DNA of 64,000 nucleotides from Pseudomonas putida (GCF_022627325.1 NZ_JAETZZ010000016.1:62001-126000), one strand, 5' to 3'. Numbered from the stretch's first letter, positions 24,903 to 33,616 are shown. The notes: generated by a model from the sequence alone, not told the origin. A program made the numbers and translations.

Positions 24903-25376
24903 ATGACAAGAATTGTAGAAGTCGAGCATTGGTTGAAGTCCCTAGGTGAAACTCATGCCACGTTGCTTGGTCTTGGGCTTGATCCAGATCTCCCTTTCAT
25001 AAAACTCTATTCTGGTGCAACAGAGCTGTACCTTGAGCCAGAGCCTGGGGTTAGCTATAGACTTGATACGGAAACTAAAGTATTGCAAGCGGTGATTGTT
25101 ACAATTATCAGGCGCGTTGAGCTTGAGCCAGAGTTTAAGGATCTTCTTTCGCAACCCTATGGTTGTCGGGATAAGGATGCTGTTCGGGCGACATGGGGAA
25201 ATCCCATTAGTTCACGAGGTCCTATGGCGATGCCGCAACCCATAGGCAAAACGGGTGGATGGGATATTTATGAGCTTTCCTCCCAGGGGTTTGCGAGTGT
25301 CGAATTAACATATAATTATACTACGGATTTTAAAGTTTCCGGGGTTGTCTTGAGGGCTAAGGAAGATGAAGCTTGA
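24903..25376 (+). CDS. Putative bacteriocin immunity protein (DUF6392-like)
   Basis: This intact 157-residue acidic protein starts 2 nt past the end of the broken toxin frame, where an immunity gene would be. It has no signal peptide or membrane helix. The layout (VEHWLKSLGET at the start, LYLEPEPGVSYRLD, then DAVRATWGNPISSRGP and GGWDIYELSS) resembles the DUF6392 group found beside pyocin-like toxins in pseudomonads; this is from memory and not searched. A GTG six bases earlier could also start it. Codon use is noticeably AT-rich compared with the core genes. It overlaps the next gene by 11 nt. Confidence 0.65.
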   Translation: MTRIVEVEHWLKSLGETHATLLGLGLDPDLPFIKLYSGATELYLEPEPGVSYRLDTETKVLQAVIVTIIRRVELEPEFKDLLSQPYGCRDKDAVRATWGNPISSRGPMAMPQPIGKTGGWDIYELSSQGFASVELTYNYTTDFKVSGVVLRAKEDEA

Positions 25377-26451
25377 GAAACGATTGCAAGACTACGATGA
25401 GCATTCGTTCTTATTGCTCGTCAAAAATATCTGGGATGTCGAAGGCAAGAGGTCTGAACATAACTCATTCATCGCCCATTTCGACCAGATAATCGGCCAC
25501 CCCGCCGGCAGCGACCTCCTGTTCTACTCAACCGTTGACGAAACCGGCAGCATCAACTCCCCTGACCACATTGTTGCAACGATAAAATCCTGGCATCAGC
25601 AAAAAGGCCGCGCAGCCTTCAAAGGCCAGACCTTGCAACCACCACCGGTTCGCCAAACGCTGACCCCCGCGCAGCGAGCCAGCCAGTCTTCCACCCGCAA
25701 CCTGGAAAAAGTGCGCAAACTGGTAGCTGAGATCCAGGCAGCCGAGCAGCAGGGCAAACTGAAGCTGACCGCGTTGGAACAGCAATTGGCTCGCAGCCCA
25801 GGCGTCGGCGCGCCTGCGCAGCAACTGGCTGCCAGCCTCGCCGCGCTGCGTGCCCTGGAACTGGCCCAGCATCAAGCCAAGGCCGCCGTCGACCAGCTCA
25901 AGCGCTTGCAGATGTCAGTCAAGTTTGCACTCGATGGCGCAAAGCGCGACGCCTCCAGCCCGTTTCTAAACGCTGCAATCCAGGCCGTCGTGCTGCGTGA
26001 AATCACCGCAGGTAGCCAGCGTCATGCCGCGGCGTTGGCTACGGCCCAGGCGCGTCATCCCGCCTTGTACGGCCGTGGCGTGAAGCTGATCGAAAGCCTG
26101 GAAGCACGTATCGCCCAGTTGGCCAAGGCCACGGCGACCAGCCCGGGGCATGGGCCTTTGACGTTAAAGGCCGCGGCCCATGCAGCAAGCCTGCATCCTG
26201 CATTGCTGACAGCGCAAGGCTTGAGCCGTGAAGTAGCCCAACAGCAGCATCATCTGATCAAGACCTTTCGTTCCGCTGTAGCGGAACTGGATTGGCAGGC
26301 AACGTCGCTGCAGGGCGATCACCCCGGCACGTATGCGGATGTTGTCGAGTTCGTGTTGAGTACCCCCAGCGACGATCCGCGCTTTGCCGTAACGGTGCCG
26401 CTGGTTGAAATGCTCGACAGCGAGCGGATGGACTGGGCAGCTTTAGGGTAG
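25366..26451 (+). CDS. Colicin/pyocin immunity (Im) domain fused to a long helical domain
   Basis: Residues ~5-86 match the four-helix immunity proteins of DNase colicins and pyocins: LQDYDEHSFLLLVKNIWD, the conserved HPAGSDLLFYS at 46-56, and IKSWHQQKGRAAFKG at 73-87. These small domains bind and block HNH nuclease toxins. Residues ~90-361 are an added Ala/Gln/Leu-rich, mostly helical region (LEKVRKLVAEIQAAEQQGKL, KLIESLEARIAQLAKA) that I do not recognise. Free Im proteins are about 85-90 residues, so a 361-residue protein is unusual. The first ~45 codons are AT-richer than the rest. No matching nuclease toxin is visible nearby. A terminator follows. Confidence 0.75.
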   Translation: MKLEKRLQDYDEHSFLLLVKNIWDVEGKRSEHNSFIAHFDQIIGHPAGSDLLFYSTVDETGSINSPDHIVATIKSWHQQKGRAAFKGQTLQPPPVRQTLTPAQRASQSSTRNLEKVRKLVAEIQAAEQQGKLKLTALEQQLARSPGVGAPAQQLAASLAALRALELAQHQAKAAVDQLKRLQMSVKFALDGAKRDASSPFLNAAIQAVVLREITAGSQRHAAALATAQARHPALYGRGVKLIESLEARIAQLAKATATSPGHGPLTLKAAAHAASLHPALLTAQGLSREVAQQQHHLIKTFRSAVAELDWQATSLQGDHPGTYADVVEFVLSTPSDDPRFAVTVPLVEMLDSERMDWAALG

Positions 26452-26476
26452 CCCCTACTTTCCTGCAACATCTTGC

Positions 26477-26509
26477 AAAGGCCATCCTGGGTATCCAGTG
26501 ATGGCCTTT
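26477..26509 (+). terminator. Terminator after the immunity-fusion gene
   Basis: AAAGGCCATC pairs with GATGGCCTTT around an inner CTGG-GTAT-CCAG hairpin, followed by a short T run. It ends 8 nt before the Pho box of pstS and so insulates pstS from the island. Confidence 0.8.
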
Positions 26510-26516
26510 CATCCAA

Positions 26517-26534
26517 TTGTCATATTGAAGTCAT
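26517..26534 (+). promoter_or_regulatory. Pho box upstream of pstS
   Basis: TTGTCAT-ATTG-AAGTCAT has the 7-4-7 direct-repeat pattern of PhoB sites (consensus CTGTCAT N4 CTGTCAT). It lies 75 bp before the pstS start. Confidence 0.75.
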
Positions 26535-26609
26535 ATCGTCTTCATGCGGCCTGCTGATACTTGGGCCCGATCCATCCAACACCCCAAATATTCCTGCTAG
26601 GAGCAAGGC

Positions 26610-27608
26610 ATGAAACTTAAGCGTTTGATGGCGGCCCTCACCTTTGCCGCCGCTGGCGTTGCAACCGCCAACGCGGTAGCCGCCGTCGACCCTGCGATCC
26701 CGACCTACACCAAGACCACCGGTGTTTCGGGCAACCTCTCCAGCGTCGGTTCCGACACCCTCGCGAACCTCATGACCCTGTGGGCCGAGGCCTACAAGAA
26801 GGAATATCCGAACGTCAACATCCAGATCCAGGCTGCCGGCTCCTCCACCGCGCCACCCGCGCTGACCGAAGGGACCGCCAACCTTGGCCCGATGAGCCGC
26901 AAGATGAAGGACGTCGAGCTGCAGGCCTTCGAGCAGAAGTACGGCTACAAGCCGACCGCCATTCCGGTCGCTGTCGACGCCCTGGCCGTATTCGTACACA
27001 AGGACAACCCGATCAAGGGCCTGACCATGGCTCAGGTCGACGCGATCTTCTCTTCCACTCGCCTGTGCGGTGCCAAGGCCGACGTCAAGACCTGGGGCGA
27101 CCTGGGCGTGACTGGCGACCTGGCCAACAAGCCAGTGCAGCTGTTCGGTCGTAACTCGGTATCGGGTACCTACGGCTACTTCAAGGAAGAGGCCCTGTGC
27201 AAAGGTGACTTCAAGCCTAACGTCAACGAACAGCCAGGCTCGGCGTCGGTCGTGCAGTCGATCAGCTCCTCGTTGAACGGCATCGGCTACTCGGGTATCG
27301 GCTACAAGACTGCCAGCGTCAAGACCGTAGCCCTGGCCAAGAAAGAAGGCGGCGAGTTCATCGAAGACAACGAGGCCAATGCCCTGAACGGCACCTACCC
27401 GCTGTCGCGCTTCCTGTACGTCTACGTCAACAAGGCCCCGAACAAGCCTCTGGCCCCGCTGGAAGCTGAGTTCGTCAAACTGGTGCTGTCGCAGGCCGGG
27501 CAGCAGGTCGTGGTGAAGGACGGCTACATTCCGTTGCCATCGAAAGTGGTCGACAAGACCCTCGCTGACCTGGGTCTGTCCCACGCCGGTAACGTTGCAA
27601 AGAAGTAA
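26610..27608 (+). CDS. pstS: Phosphate ABC-transporter substrate-binding protein
   Basis: Periplasmic high-affinity phosphate-binding protein of the Pst system. The start follows TAGGAGCAAGGC. A signal peptide ends near ATANA or VAA (residue ~24). The phosphate-binding loops appear in LSSVGSDTLANLM, QAAGSSTAPPAL, LGPMSRKMKD and the GRNSVSGTYGYFKEEALC segment. The 332-residue length is normal for Pseudomonas PstS. It has its own Pho box and terminator, then pstCAB-phoU follow behind a second Pho box, so it is transcribed at least partly on its own. Confidence 0.97.
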   Translation: MKLKRLMAALTFAAAGVATANAVAAVDPAIPTYTKTTGVSGNLSSVGSDTLANLMTLWAEAYKKEYPNVNIQIQAAGSSTAPPALTEGTANLGPMSRKMKDVELQAFEQKYGYKPTAIPVAVDALAVFVHKDNPIKGLTMAQVDAIFSSTRLCGAKADVKTWGDLGVTGDLANKPVQLFGRNSVSGTYGYFKEEALCKGDFKPNVNEQPGSASVVQSISSSLNGIGYSGIGYKTASVKTVALAKKEGGEFIEDNEANALNGTYPLSRFLYVYVNKAPNKPLAPLEAEFVKLVLSQAGQQVVVKDGYIPLPSKVVDKTLADLGLSHAGNVAKK

Positions 27609-27616
27609 GTAACTGA

Positions 27617-27648
27617 GGAAAAGGCCGGCAATTGAGCCGGCCTTTTCC
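27617..27648 (+). terminator. Terminator after pstS
   Basis: A 13-base-pair stem (GGAAAAGGCCGGC / GCCGGCCTTTTCC) with loop AATTGA lies 8 nt past the stop. The T-rich arm serves as the T-tract. It would limit read-through into pstC. Confidence 0.85.
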
Positions 27649-27706
27649 ACGAATTCTCGGTCCGAAGCCAGGGCTCCTGAGCGGCGGGCTTTTTTGCGTC
27701 AACGCA

Positions 27707-27724
27707 CTGTCATGTTTTTGTCAT
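27707..27724 (+). promoter_or_regulatory. Pho box upstream of pstC
   Basis: CTGTCAT-GTTT-TTGTCAT matches the PhoB consensus at nearly every position. It lies 23 bp before the pstC start codon, with TAGGGT as a possible -10. The transcript leader would be very short. Confidence 0.82.
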
Positions 27725-27746
27725 ACGGGACCGCTAGGGTGTGCGC

Positions 27747-30035
27747 ATGAATGATCTGGCCAACTCCACCATGACCCAAAAATCCCCTCCCGAGCGGATT
27801 GATTTCAATACGCCCGAGTTGCAACGCAAGCGCCGCATGCGCGCGCTCAAGGACCGCCTGACCCGCTGGTATGTACTGGTAGGCGGGCTTGCTGTGCTGG
27901 CAGCCATCACGCTGATCTTCTTCTATCTGGCCTATGTGGTGCTGCCGCTGTTCCAGGGCGCCGAGCTGACCAGCAAGAAGGCCCTGGAGCCGACCTGGCT
28001 GCAGCAGGATGCCGGCAAGCCGCTGATGATCGCGCTCGAAGAGCAGAACCTGGTCGGCATGCGTGTTTCGGACAAGGGGCAGGCACTGTTCTTCGATACC
28101 AAGACCGGTAACGAGCTCAACCGCGTCGACCTGCCGCTGCCGGCAGGCACCCAGGTCAGCTCGATCAGCACCGACCAGCCGGGTAGCCCACTGGTGGTGC
28201 TGGGCTTGTCCAATGGGCAGGCGCTGGTGTTCCACCACACCTACAAGATCACCTACCCAGACAACAAAAAGACCATTACCCCCGGCATCGACTATCCATA
28301 TGGCCAAGAGCCGTACGTGCTGGATGACCAGGGCCGCGCGCTGGAGCACGTCAGCGTCAACGTCAACGGCGACACCCTGATGCTTGCCGGTTCCACTGGC
28401 GCGCACCTGCAGGTGATCGAGCTGACGCGCACCGAAAACCTGATGACCGAAGAGGTCACCACCGAGCAGAACCGCATCGAGCTGCCGCAAATGACCGAGG
28501 CGGTGAAGAACATCTTCATCGACCCGCGCCAGCAGTGGCTGTACGTGATCAACGGCCGAGCCACCGCGGATGTCTTCAGCCTGCGCGACAAGAGCCTCAA
28601 TGGCCGCTACAAGCTGTCTGAGAGCGCTGATACCGAGATTACCGCTACTGCGCAACTGGTCGGCGGCATTTCGCTGATCTTCGGTGACTCCAAAGGCGGC
28701 CTGGCGCAATGGTTCATGGCGCGTGACGCGGATGGCGAATTGCGCTTCAAGCAGATCCGTACCTTCCAGATGGGCAAGGCGCCGATCGTCCAGATCGATG
28801 CCGAAGAGCGCCGCAAGGGCTTCATCGCCCTGGACGCCGAGGGCAAGCTGGGCGTCTTCCACAGCACCGCGCACCGCACCCTGCTGGTCGAGCCTGCTGC
28901 CGAAGGCCCAGGTATCATGGCCCTGTCACCGCGTGCCAACCGCATCTTCATCGAAGAGGGCGGCAAGCTGCTGCCACTGAGGCTGAAGAACCCGCACCCG
29001 GAAATTTCCTTCAGCGCGCTGTGGGGCAAGGTCTGGTACGAGAACTACGACGAGCCCAAGTACGTCTGGCAGTCGACGGCTTCGAACACCGACTTCGAGC
29101 CTAAGCTGAGCCTGTCGCCGCTGACCTTCGGTACCCTCAAGGCCGCGTTCTACGCGATGATCCTGGCGGCCCCGCTGGCCATCGCCGCCGCTATCTACAC
29201 CGCTTACTTCATGGCCCCGGGTATGCGCCGCAAGGTCAAGCCGGTGATCGAACTGATGGAGGCGATGCCGACGGTGATCCTCGGCTTCTTCGCTGGCCTG
29301 TTCCTCGCGCCGTACCTGGAAGGGCACCTGCCAGGTGTGTTCAGCCTGTTCCTGCTGATGCCGTTCGGCATTCTGCTGGCAGGTTTCACCTGGAGCCGGC
29401 TGCCTGAGTCGGTTCGCCTGCGCGTTCCGGATGGTTGGGAGGCCGCGATCCTGATCCCGGTGATCCTGTTCACCGGCTGGTTCGCCCTGACCATGAGCCC
29501 GTACCTGGAAACCTGGTTCTTCGGTGGCGATATGCGCCTGTGGATAACCAATGATCTGGGTATCACCTATGACCAGCGCAACGCCTTGGTAGTCGGTATC
29601 GCCATGGGCTTTGCGGTCATCCCGAACATCTACTCGATCGCCGAAGACGCCGTGTTCAGCGTGCCGCGCAGCCTGACCCTGGGCTCCCTGGCCCTGGGTG
29701 CGACGCCGTGGCAGACCTTGACTCGCGTGGTCATCCTCACTGCCAGCCCGGGTATCTTCTCGGCGTTGATGATCGGCATGGGCCGAGCGGTGGGCGAGAC
29801 CATGATCGTGCTCATGGCCACCGGCAACACTCCGGTGATGGAGCTGAACCTGTTCGAAGGCATGCGTACCTTGGCCGCCAACGTGGCGGTGGAGATGCCC
29901 GAATCCGAAGTCGGTGGCAGCCATTACCGTGTGCTGTTCCTCGCCGCTCTCGTGCTGCTGATGTTCACCTTCATCATGAACACCTTGGCCGAGCTGATTC
30001 GCCAGCGTCTGCGCAAGAAATACTCGTCGCTTTGA
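27747..30035 (+). CDS. pstC: Phosphate ABC-transporter permease PstC (long form)
   Basis: One of the two membrane subunits of the Pst importer. The ATG at 27747 gives 762 residues, more than twice the E. coli length. An N-terminal helix (about residues 40-65) is followed by a large extracytoplasmic region to about residue 430 with repeating beta-like blocks (LVGMRVSDKGQALFFDTKTG; LYVINGRATADVFSLRDK), then the normal permease domain with about six helices and the EAA-type loop (SLALGATPWQTLTRVVI). The extra domain may contact PstS or sense conditions. pstA follows after 17 nt. Confidence 0.95.
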   Translation: MNDLANSTMTQKSPPERIDFNTPELQRKRRMRALKDRLTRWYVLVGGLAVLAAITLIFFYLAYVVLPLFQGAELTSKKALEPTWLQQDAGKPLMIALEEQNLVGMRVSDKGQALFFDTKTGNELNRVDLPLPAGTQVSSISTDQPGSPLVVLGLSNGQALVFHHTYKITYPDNKKTITPGIDYPYGQEPYVLDDQGRALEHVSVNVNGDTLMLAGSTGAHLQVIELTRTENLMTEEVTTEQNRIELPQMTEAVKNIFIDPRQQWLYVINGRATADVFSLRDKSLNGRYKLSESADTEITATAQLVGGISLIFGDSKGGLAQWFMARDADGELRFKQIRTFQMGKAPIVQIDAEERRKGFIALDAEGKLGVFHSTAHRTLLVEPAAEGPGIMALSPRANRIFIEEGGKLLPLRLKNPHPEISFSALWGKVWYENYDEPKYVWQSTASNTDFEPKLSLSPLTFGTLKAAFYAMILAAPLAIAAAIYTAYFMAPGMRRKVKPVIELMEAMPTVILGFFAGLFLAPYLEGHLPGVFSLFLLMPFGILLAGFTWSRLPESVRLRVPDGWEAAILIPVILFTGWFALTMSPYLETWFFGGDMRLWITNDLGITYDQRNALVVGIAMGFAVIPNIYSIAEDAVFSVPRSLTLGSLALGATPWQTLTRVVILTASPGIFSALMIGMGRAVGETMIVLMATGNTPVMELNLFEGMRTLAANVAVEMPESEVGGSHYRVLFLAALVLLMFTFIMNTLAELIRQRLRKKYSSL

Positions 30036-30052
30036 TAGAAAGGTAGAGATCC

Positions 30053-31723
30053 GTGAAAAAGGATTCCCTCAAAGGCTGGTTCAAGAGCGGCGCCCCAGGC
30101 GTCTGGATCAGCGGTGGCGCGGTTGCCATGGCGGTCATCATGACCGTCGGCCTGCTGGCCGTGATCGCCGTACGCGGCCTGGGTCACTTCTGGCCCGCCG
30201 ACCTGGTCCAGGCCACCTACAAGGTGCCGGGCCAGGGTGACCACGTCATCGTCGGTGAAGTGGTTCAGAAAGAAGAAGTACCTCGCGCCCGCCTCAAGGG
30301 TGCCGGCTTGCCGGTGCCTGACGAAGGCCCCGAGTTCATGACCCGTGAGCTGATCAAGGTGGGTAACCGTGACCTCAACGGCAGTGATTTCACCTGGGTG
30401 GTCGGTGAATGGTTGGTCGACGAGCAGCGTCCGGTCGACCTGATCGCCCTGGAGCGCCGCGAATGGGGCAACTTCTACGGCTATCTGGTGAGCGTCAAGG
30501 AACAAGGCCGCGTGGTCGCCGAAGGCGCTGGCGCCTGGAATGAGCTGCAGGCACGTCTCAAACGCGCCAACCAGCTCAACAGCGAGCTGCAGCAGCTTGA
30601 GAAAAAAGACATCGGTGCCATCAACCATGGCTTGGAGCGGCTGCGCCTGCAAGGCCGCAAGCTGGAGCTGGAAGGCAAGCTGGACGCTACCGCCCAGGCC
30701 GACATGGATGCCGAACGTGCCGAGTTGAACAGCCGCTACAAGGCCATCGAAGACCGCCTCACCAGCCTGCATCAGGCCTTCGCCCGCGACAGCCTGGTCG
30801 CTCGCGACGGCAACGGCCGCGAAGTGGAGATCAACCTGAGCAAGGTGGTGCACGCCATCCAGCCCAACGCCATGTCCGGCTTTACCAAGATGGGCACCTA
30901 TTTCACCAAGGTCTGGGAGTTCCTCAGCGACGATCCTCGTGAAGCCAACACCGAAGGCGGTATCTTCCCGGCCATTTTCGGTACCGTGATGATGACCCTG
31001 ATCATGGCCGTGATCGTCACCCCGTTCGGCGTGCTGGCGGCGGTCTACCTGCGCGAATACGCCAAGCAAGGCCCGGTCACGCGCCTGATCCGCATCGCCG
31101 TGAACAACCTGGCGGGCGTTCCGGCCATCGTCTACGGCGTGTTCGGCCTGGGCTTCTTCGTCTACGTGCTGGGTGGTTCGATCGACCGTCTGTTCTTCCC
31201 CGAATCGCTGCCGGCACCGACCCTGGGCACGCCAGGCCTGCTGTGGGCATCGCTGACCCTGGCGCTGCTGGCCGTACCGGTGGTGATCGTGGCTACCGAG
31301 GAAGGCCTGGCGCGTATTCCACGCACCGTGCGTGAGGGCTCGCTGGCGCTTGGCGCGACCAAGGCCGAGACCTTGTGGAAAATCGTGCTGCCAATGGCCA
31401 GCCCGGCAATGATGACCGGCATGATCCTCGCCGTGGCCCGAGCCGCGGGTGAAGTAGCGCCGCTGATGCTGGTGGGTGTGGTCAAGCTGGCGCCGTCGTT
31501 GCCGCTGGACGGCAACTATCCGTACCTGCACCTGGACCAGAAGATCATGCACCTGGGCTTCCACATCTACGACGTCGGCTTCCAGAGCCCCAACGTCGAG
31601 GCGGCGCGGCCGCTGGTGTACGCCACTGCGCTGCTGCTGGTGATGGTGATCGCCACCCTCAACCTCTCGGCGGTGTGGATCCGTAACCACCTGCGCGAGA
31701 AGTACAAGGCCCTCGACCACTGA
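30053..31723 (+). CDS. pstA: Phosphate ABC-transporter permease PstA (long form)
   Basis: Second membrane subunit of the Pst importer. A GTG start at 30053 follows AGGTAGAG. The 556-residue protein has an N-terminal helix (residues ~20-42), then an extra periplasmic region to about residue 300 that includes a clear coiled coil (LQARLKRANQLNSELQQLEK and following), then the permease helices and EAA loop (SLALGATKAETLWKIVLPMA). Like PstC it is much longer than E. coli PstA. It is followed by a hairpin- and heptamer-containing gap before pstB. Confidence 0.95.
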   Translation: MKKDSLKGWFKSGAPGVWISGGAVAMAVIMTVGLLAVIAVRGLGHFWPADLVQATYKVPGQGDHVIVGEVVQKEEVPRARLKGAGLPVPDEGPEFMTRELIKVGNRDLNGSDFTWVVGEWLVDEQRPVDLIALERREWGNFYGYLVSVKEQGRVVAEGAGAWNELQARLKRANQLNSELQQLEKKDIGAINHGLERLRLQGRKLELEGKLDATAQADMDAERAELNSRYKAIEDRLTSLHQAFARDSLVARDGNGREVEINLSKVVHAIQPNAMSGFTKMGTYFTKVWEFLSDDPREANTEGGIFPAIFGTVMMTLIMAVIVTPFGVLAAVYLREYAKQGPVTRLIRIAVNNLAGVPAIVYGVFGLGFFVYVLGGSIDRLFFPESLPAPTLGTPGLLWASLTLALLAVPVVIVATEEGLARIPRTVREGSLALGATKAETLWKIVLPMASPAMMTGMILAVARAAGEVAPLMLVGVVKLAPSLPLDGNYPYLHLDQKIMHLGFHIYDVGFQSPNVEAARPLVYATALLLVMVIATLNLSAVWIRNHLREKYKALDH

Positions 31724-31740
31724 TTGAAGCTTTAAGCCAC

Positions 31741-31794
31741 AAGCGGCAAGCCCCAAGAGGATTGCCGCTTTGCCCTAACTTGCAGCTTGCAGCT
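31741..31794 (+). repeat. Hairpin plus heptamer repeats in the pstA-pstB gap
   Basis: AAGCGGCAA (31741-31749) pairs with TTGCCGCTT (31762-31770). It is followed by two tandem CTTGCAG heptamers (31779-31792). The same heptamer recurs between pstB and phoU and between phoB and phoR. Confidence 0.7.
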
Positions 31795-31825
31795 CAACGC
31801 ATGCAGCTACAAACGGAGTGAGACC

Positions 31826-32659
31826 ATGCAGCAAGAATCCCACACCCACGGCATCGACATGGCTGCCCTGGGCCGCGACAAGCAGAGCCTGCGCCTGGCC
31901 GAAGAGACCGTGGCCATCGAAGTACCCGGCTTGAGCCTGTACTACGGCGACAAGCAGGCGTTGTTCGACGTCAGCATGAACATCCCCAAGCAACGCGTGA
32001 CGGCTTTCATCGGCCCTTCGGGCTGCGGCAAGTCGACCCTGCTGCGCACCTTCAACCGCATGAACGACCTGGTGGACGGTTGCCGTGTCGAAGGTGCCAT
32101 CAACCTGTACGGCAACAACATCTACCGCAAGGGCGAGGACGTGGCCGAGCTGCGCCGCCGTGTGGGCATGGTGTTCCAGAAGCCAAACCCGTTCCCCAAG
32201 ACCATCTACGAGAACGTGGTATATGGCCTGCGTATCCAGGGCATCAACAAGAAGCGTGTGCTGGACGAGGCGGTCGAGTGGGCGCTCAAGGGCGCCGCAC
32301 TGTGGGATGAGGTGAAAGACCGTTTGCACGACTCGGCGCTGGGCTTGTCCGGCGGCCAGCAGCAGCGTCTGGTGATCGCCCGTACCATCGCCGTCGAGCC
32401 TGAAGTACTGCTGCTCGATGAGCCTTGCTCGGCACTGGACCCGATCTCGACGCTGAAGGTCGAAGAGCTGATCTACGAACTGAAATCCAAGTACACCATC
32501 GTTATCGTGACCCACAACATGCAACAGGCGGCCCGTGTTTCGGACTACACCGCGTTCATGTACATGGGCAAACTGGTCGAATTCGGTGATACCGACACCC
32601 TGTTCACCAACCCGGCGAAGAAGCAGACCGAAGACTACATCACCGGTCGCTACGGCTAA
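31826..32659 (+). CDS. pstB: Phosphate ABC-transporter ATPase
   Basis: Powers phosphate import. The ATG at 31826 follows ACGGAGTGAGACC; the product is 277 residues. The Walker A GPSGCGKST is at 63-71, the signature LSGGQQQRL begins at 174, and the Walker B VLLLDE has D198 and E199. The H-loop histidine is in IVTHNMQQAA. Also typical is the MVFQKPNPFPKTIYENV Q-loop region. It lies between pstA and phoU, each separated by repeat-bearing gaps. Confidence 0.97.
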   Translation: MQQESHTHGIDMAALGRDKQSLRLAEETVAIEVPGLSLYYGDKQALFDVSMNIPKQRVTAFIGPSGCGKSTLLRTFNRMNDLVDGCRVEGAINLYGNNIYRKGEDVAELRRRVGMVFQKPNPFPKTIYENVVYGLRIQGINKKRVLDEAVEWALKGAALWDEVKDRLHDSALGLSGGQQQRLVIARTIAVEPEVLLLDEPCSALDPISTLKVEELIYELKSKYTIVIVTHNMQQAARVSDYTAFMYMGKLVEFGDTDTLFTNPAKKQTEDYITGRYG

Positions 32660-32675
32660 CGGCGCCTTGAGCGGC

Positions 32676-32804
32676 GAGCTGCGAGCTGCGAGCTGCGAGC
32701 TTCAAGCTTCAAGCTTCAAGCTTCAAGCAGAAGCAAGAGCAGTTAGCGCGGGGCCAGGAACGATACGAACTACTTGAAGCTTGCAGCTTGCAGCTTGCAG
32801 CTGC
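32676..32804 (+). repeat. Heptamer arrays forming a long imperfect hairpin between pstB and phoU
   Basis: The left array (32676-32724) has seven units of period 7: GAGCTGC three times, GAGCTTC, then AAGCTTC three times. The right array (32773-32804) is CTTGAAG followed by three CTTGCAG units and CTGC. The two arrays are largely complementary, so the transcript can fold into a long imperfect stem between the genes. Confidence 0.85.
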
Positions 32805-32826
32805 CGCAGCTTCCCGGAGCGAAACG

Positions 32827-33597
32827 ATGATCAACAAAGAAAGCCTGACGCACCACATTTCCCAGCAGTTCAACGCCGAACTCGAAGAGGTGCGCAGCCA
32901 CCTCCTGGCCATGGGCGGGCTGGTCGAGAAACAGGTCAATGACGCGGTTACCGCGCTGATCGAGGCCGACTCCGGCCTTGCCCAGCAGGTGCGTGAAGTC
33001 GACGAGCAGATCAACCAGATGGAACGCAACATCGACGAGGAGTGCGTGCGCATCCTCGCCCGTCGCCAGCCCGCGGCCTCTGACCTGCGCCTGATCATCA
33101 GCATTTCCAAGTCGGTGATCGACCTGGAGCGCATTGGTGACGAATCGACCAAGATCGCCCGCCGCGCCATCCAGTTGTGCGAAGAAGGCGAGTCGCCGCG
33201 TGGCTACGTCGAAGTGCGCCACATTGGCGACCAGGTACGCAACATGGTGCGCGACGCACTGGATGCCTTCGCCCGCTTCGATGCCGACCTGGCCCTGTCG
33301 GTGGCCCAGTACGACAAGACCATCGACCGCGAGTACAAGACCGCCCTGCGTGAACTGGTGACCTACATGATGGAAGACCCGCGCTCGATCTCGCGGGTAT
33401 TGAGCGTCATCTGGGCCCTGCGTTCGCTGGAGCGCATCGGCGACCACGCGCGCAACATCTCGGAACTGGTGATCTACCTGGTGCGCGGTACCGACGTCCG
33501 CCACCTGGGCCTCAAGCGCATGAAAGCCGAAGTTCAGGGAACGGCGGGTGATGAGGCCGAAATTGCTAATGTTCCGGCTCAACCTGACGATAAATAA
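32827..33597 (+). CDS. phoU: Phosphate signalling protein PhoU
   Basis: PhoU links the Pst transporter to PhoR and represses the Pho response when phosphate is ample. The ATG at 32827 has CCCGGAG upstream. The 256-residue protein is two repeats of a three-helix bundle. The metal-binding motifs E/DxxxD appear as LERIGDESTKIARRA in the first half and LERIGDHARNISELV in the second. It ends the operon and a strong terminator follows. Confidence 0.97.
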   Translation: MINKESLTHHISQQFNAELEEVRSHLLAMGGLVEKQVNDAVTALIEADSGLAQQVREVDEQINQMERNIDEECVRILARRQPAASDLRLIISISKSVIDLERIGDESTKIARRAIQLCEEGESPRGYVEVRHIGDQVRNMVRDALDAFARFDADLALSVAQYDKTIDREYKTALRELVTYMMEDPRSISRVLSVIWALRSLERIGDHARNISELVIYLVRGTDVRHLGLKRMKAEVQGTAGDEAEIANVPAQPDDK

Positions 33598-33616
33598 GAT
33601 TGCTCCCGAGCATCGA

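Noticed and set aside
26477..26509. Riboswitch before pstS
   Set aside because: The hairpin has terminator form, belongs to the upstream gene, and lies upstream of the Pho box.
32676..32804. CRISPR-like array between pstB and phoU
   Set aside because: The period is 7 with no spacers; it is a tandem microsatellite with an inverted partner.
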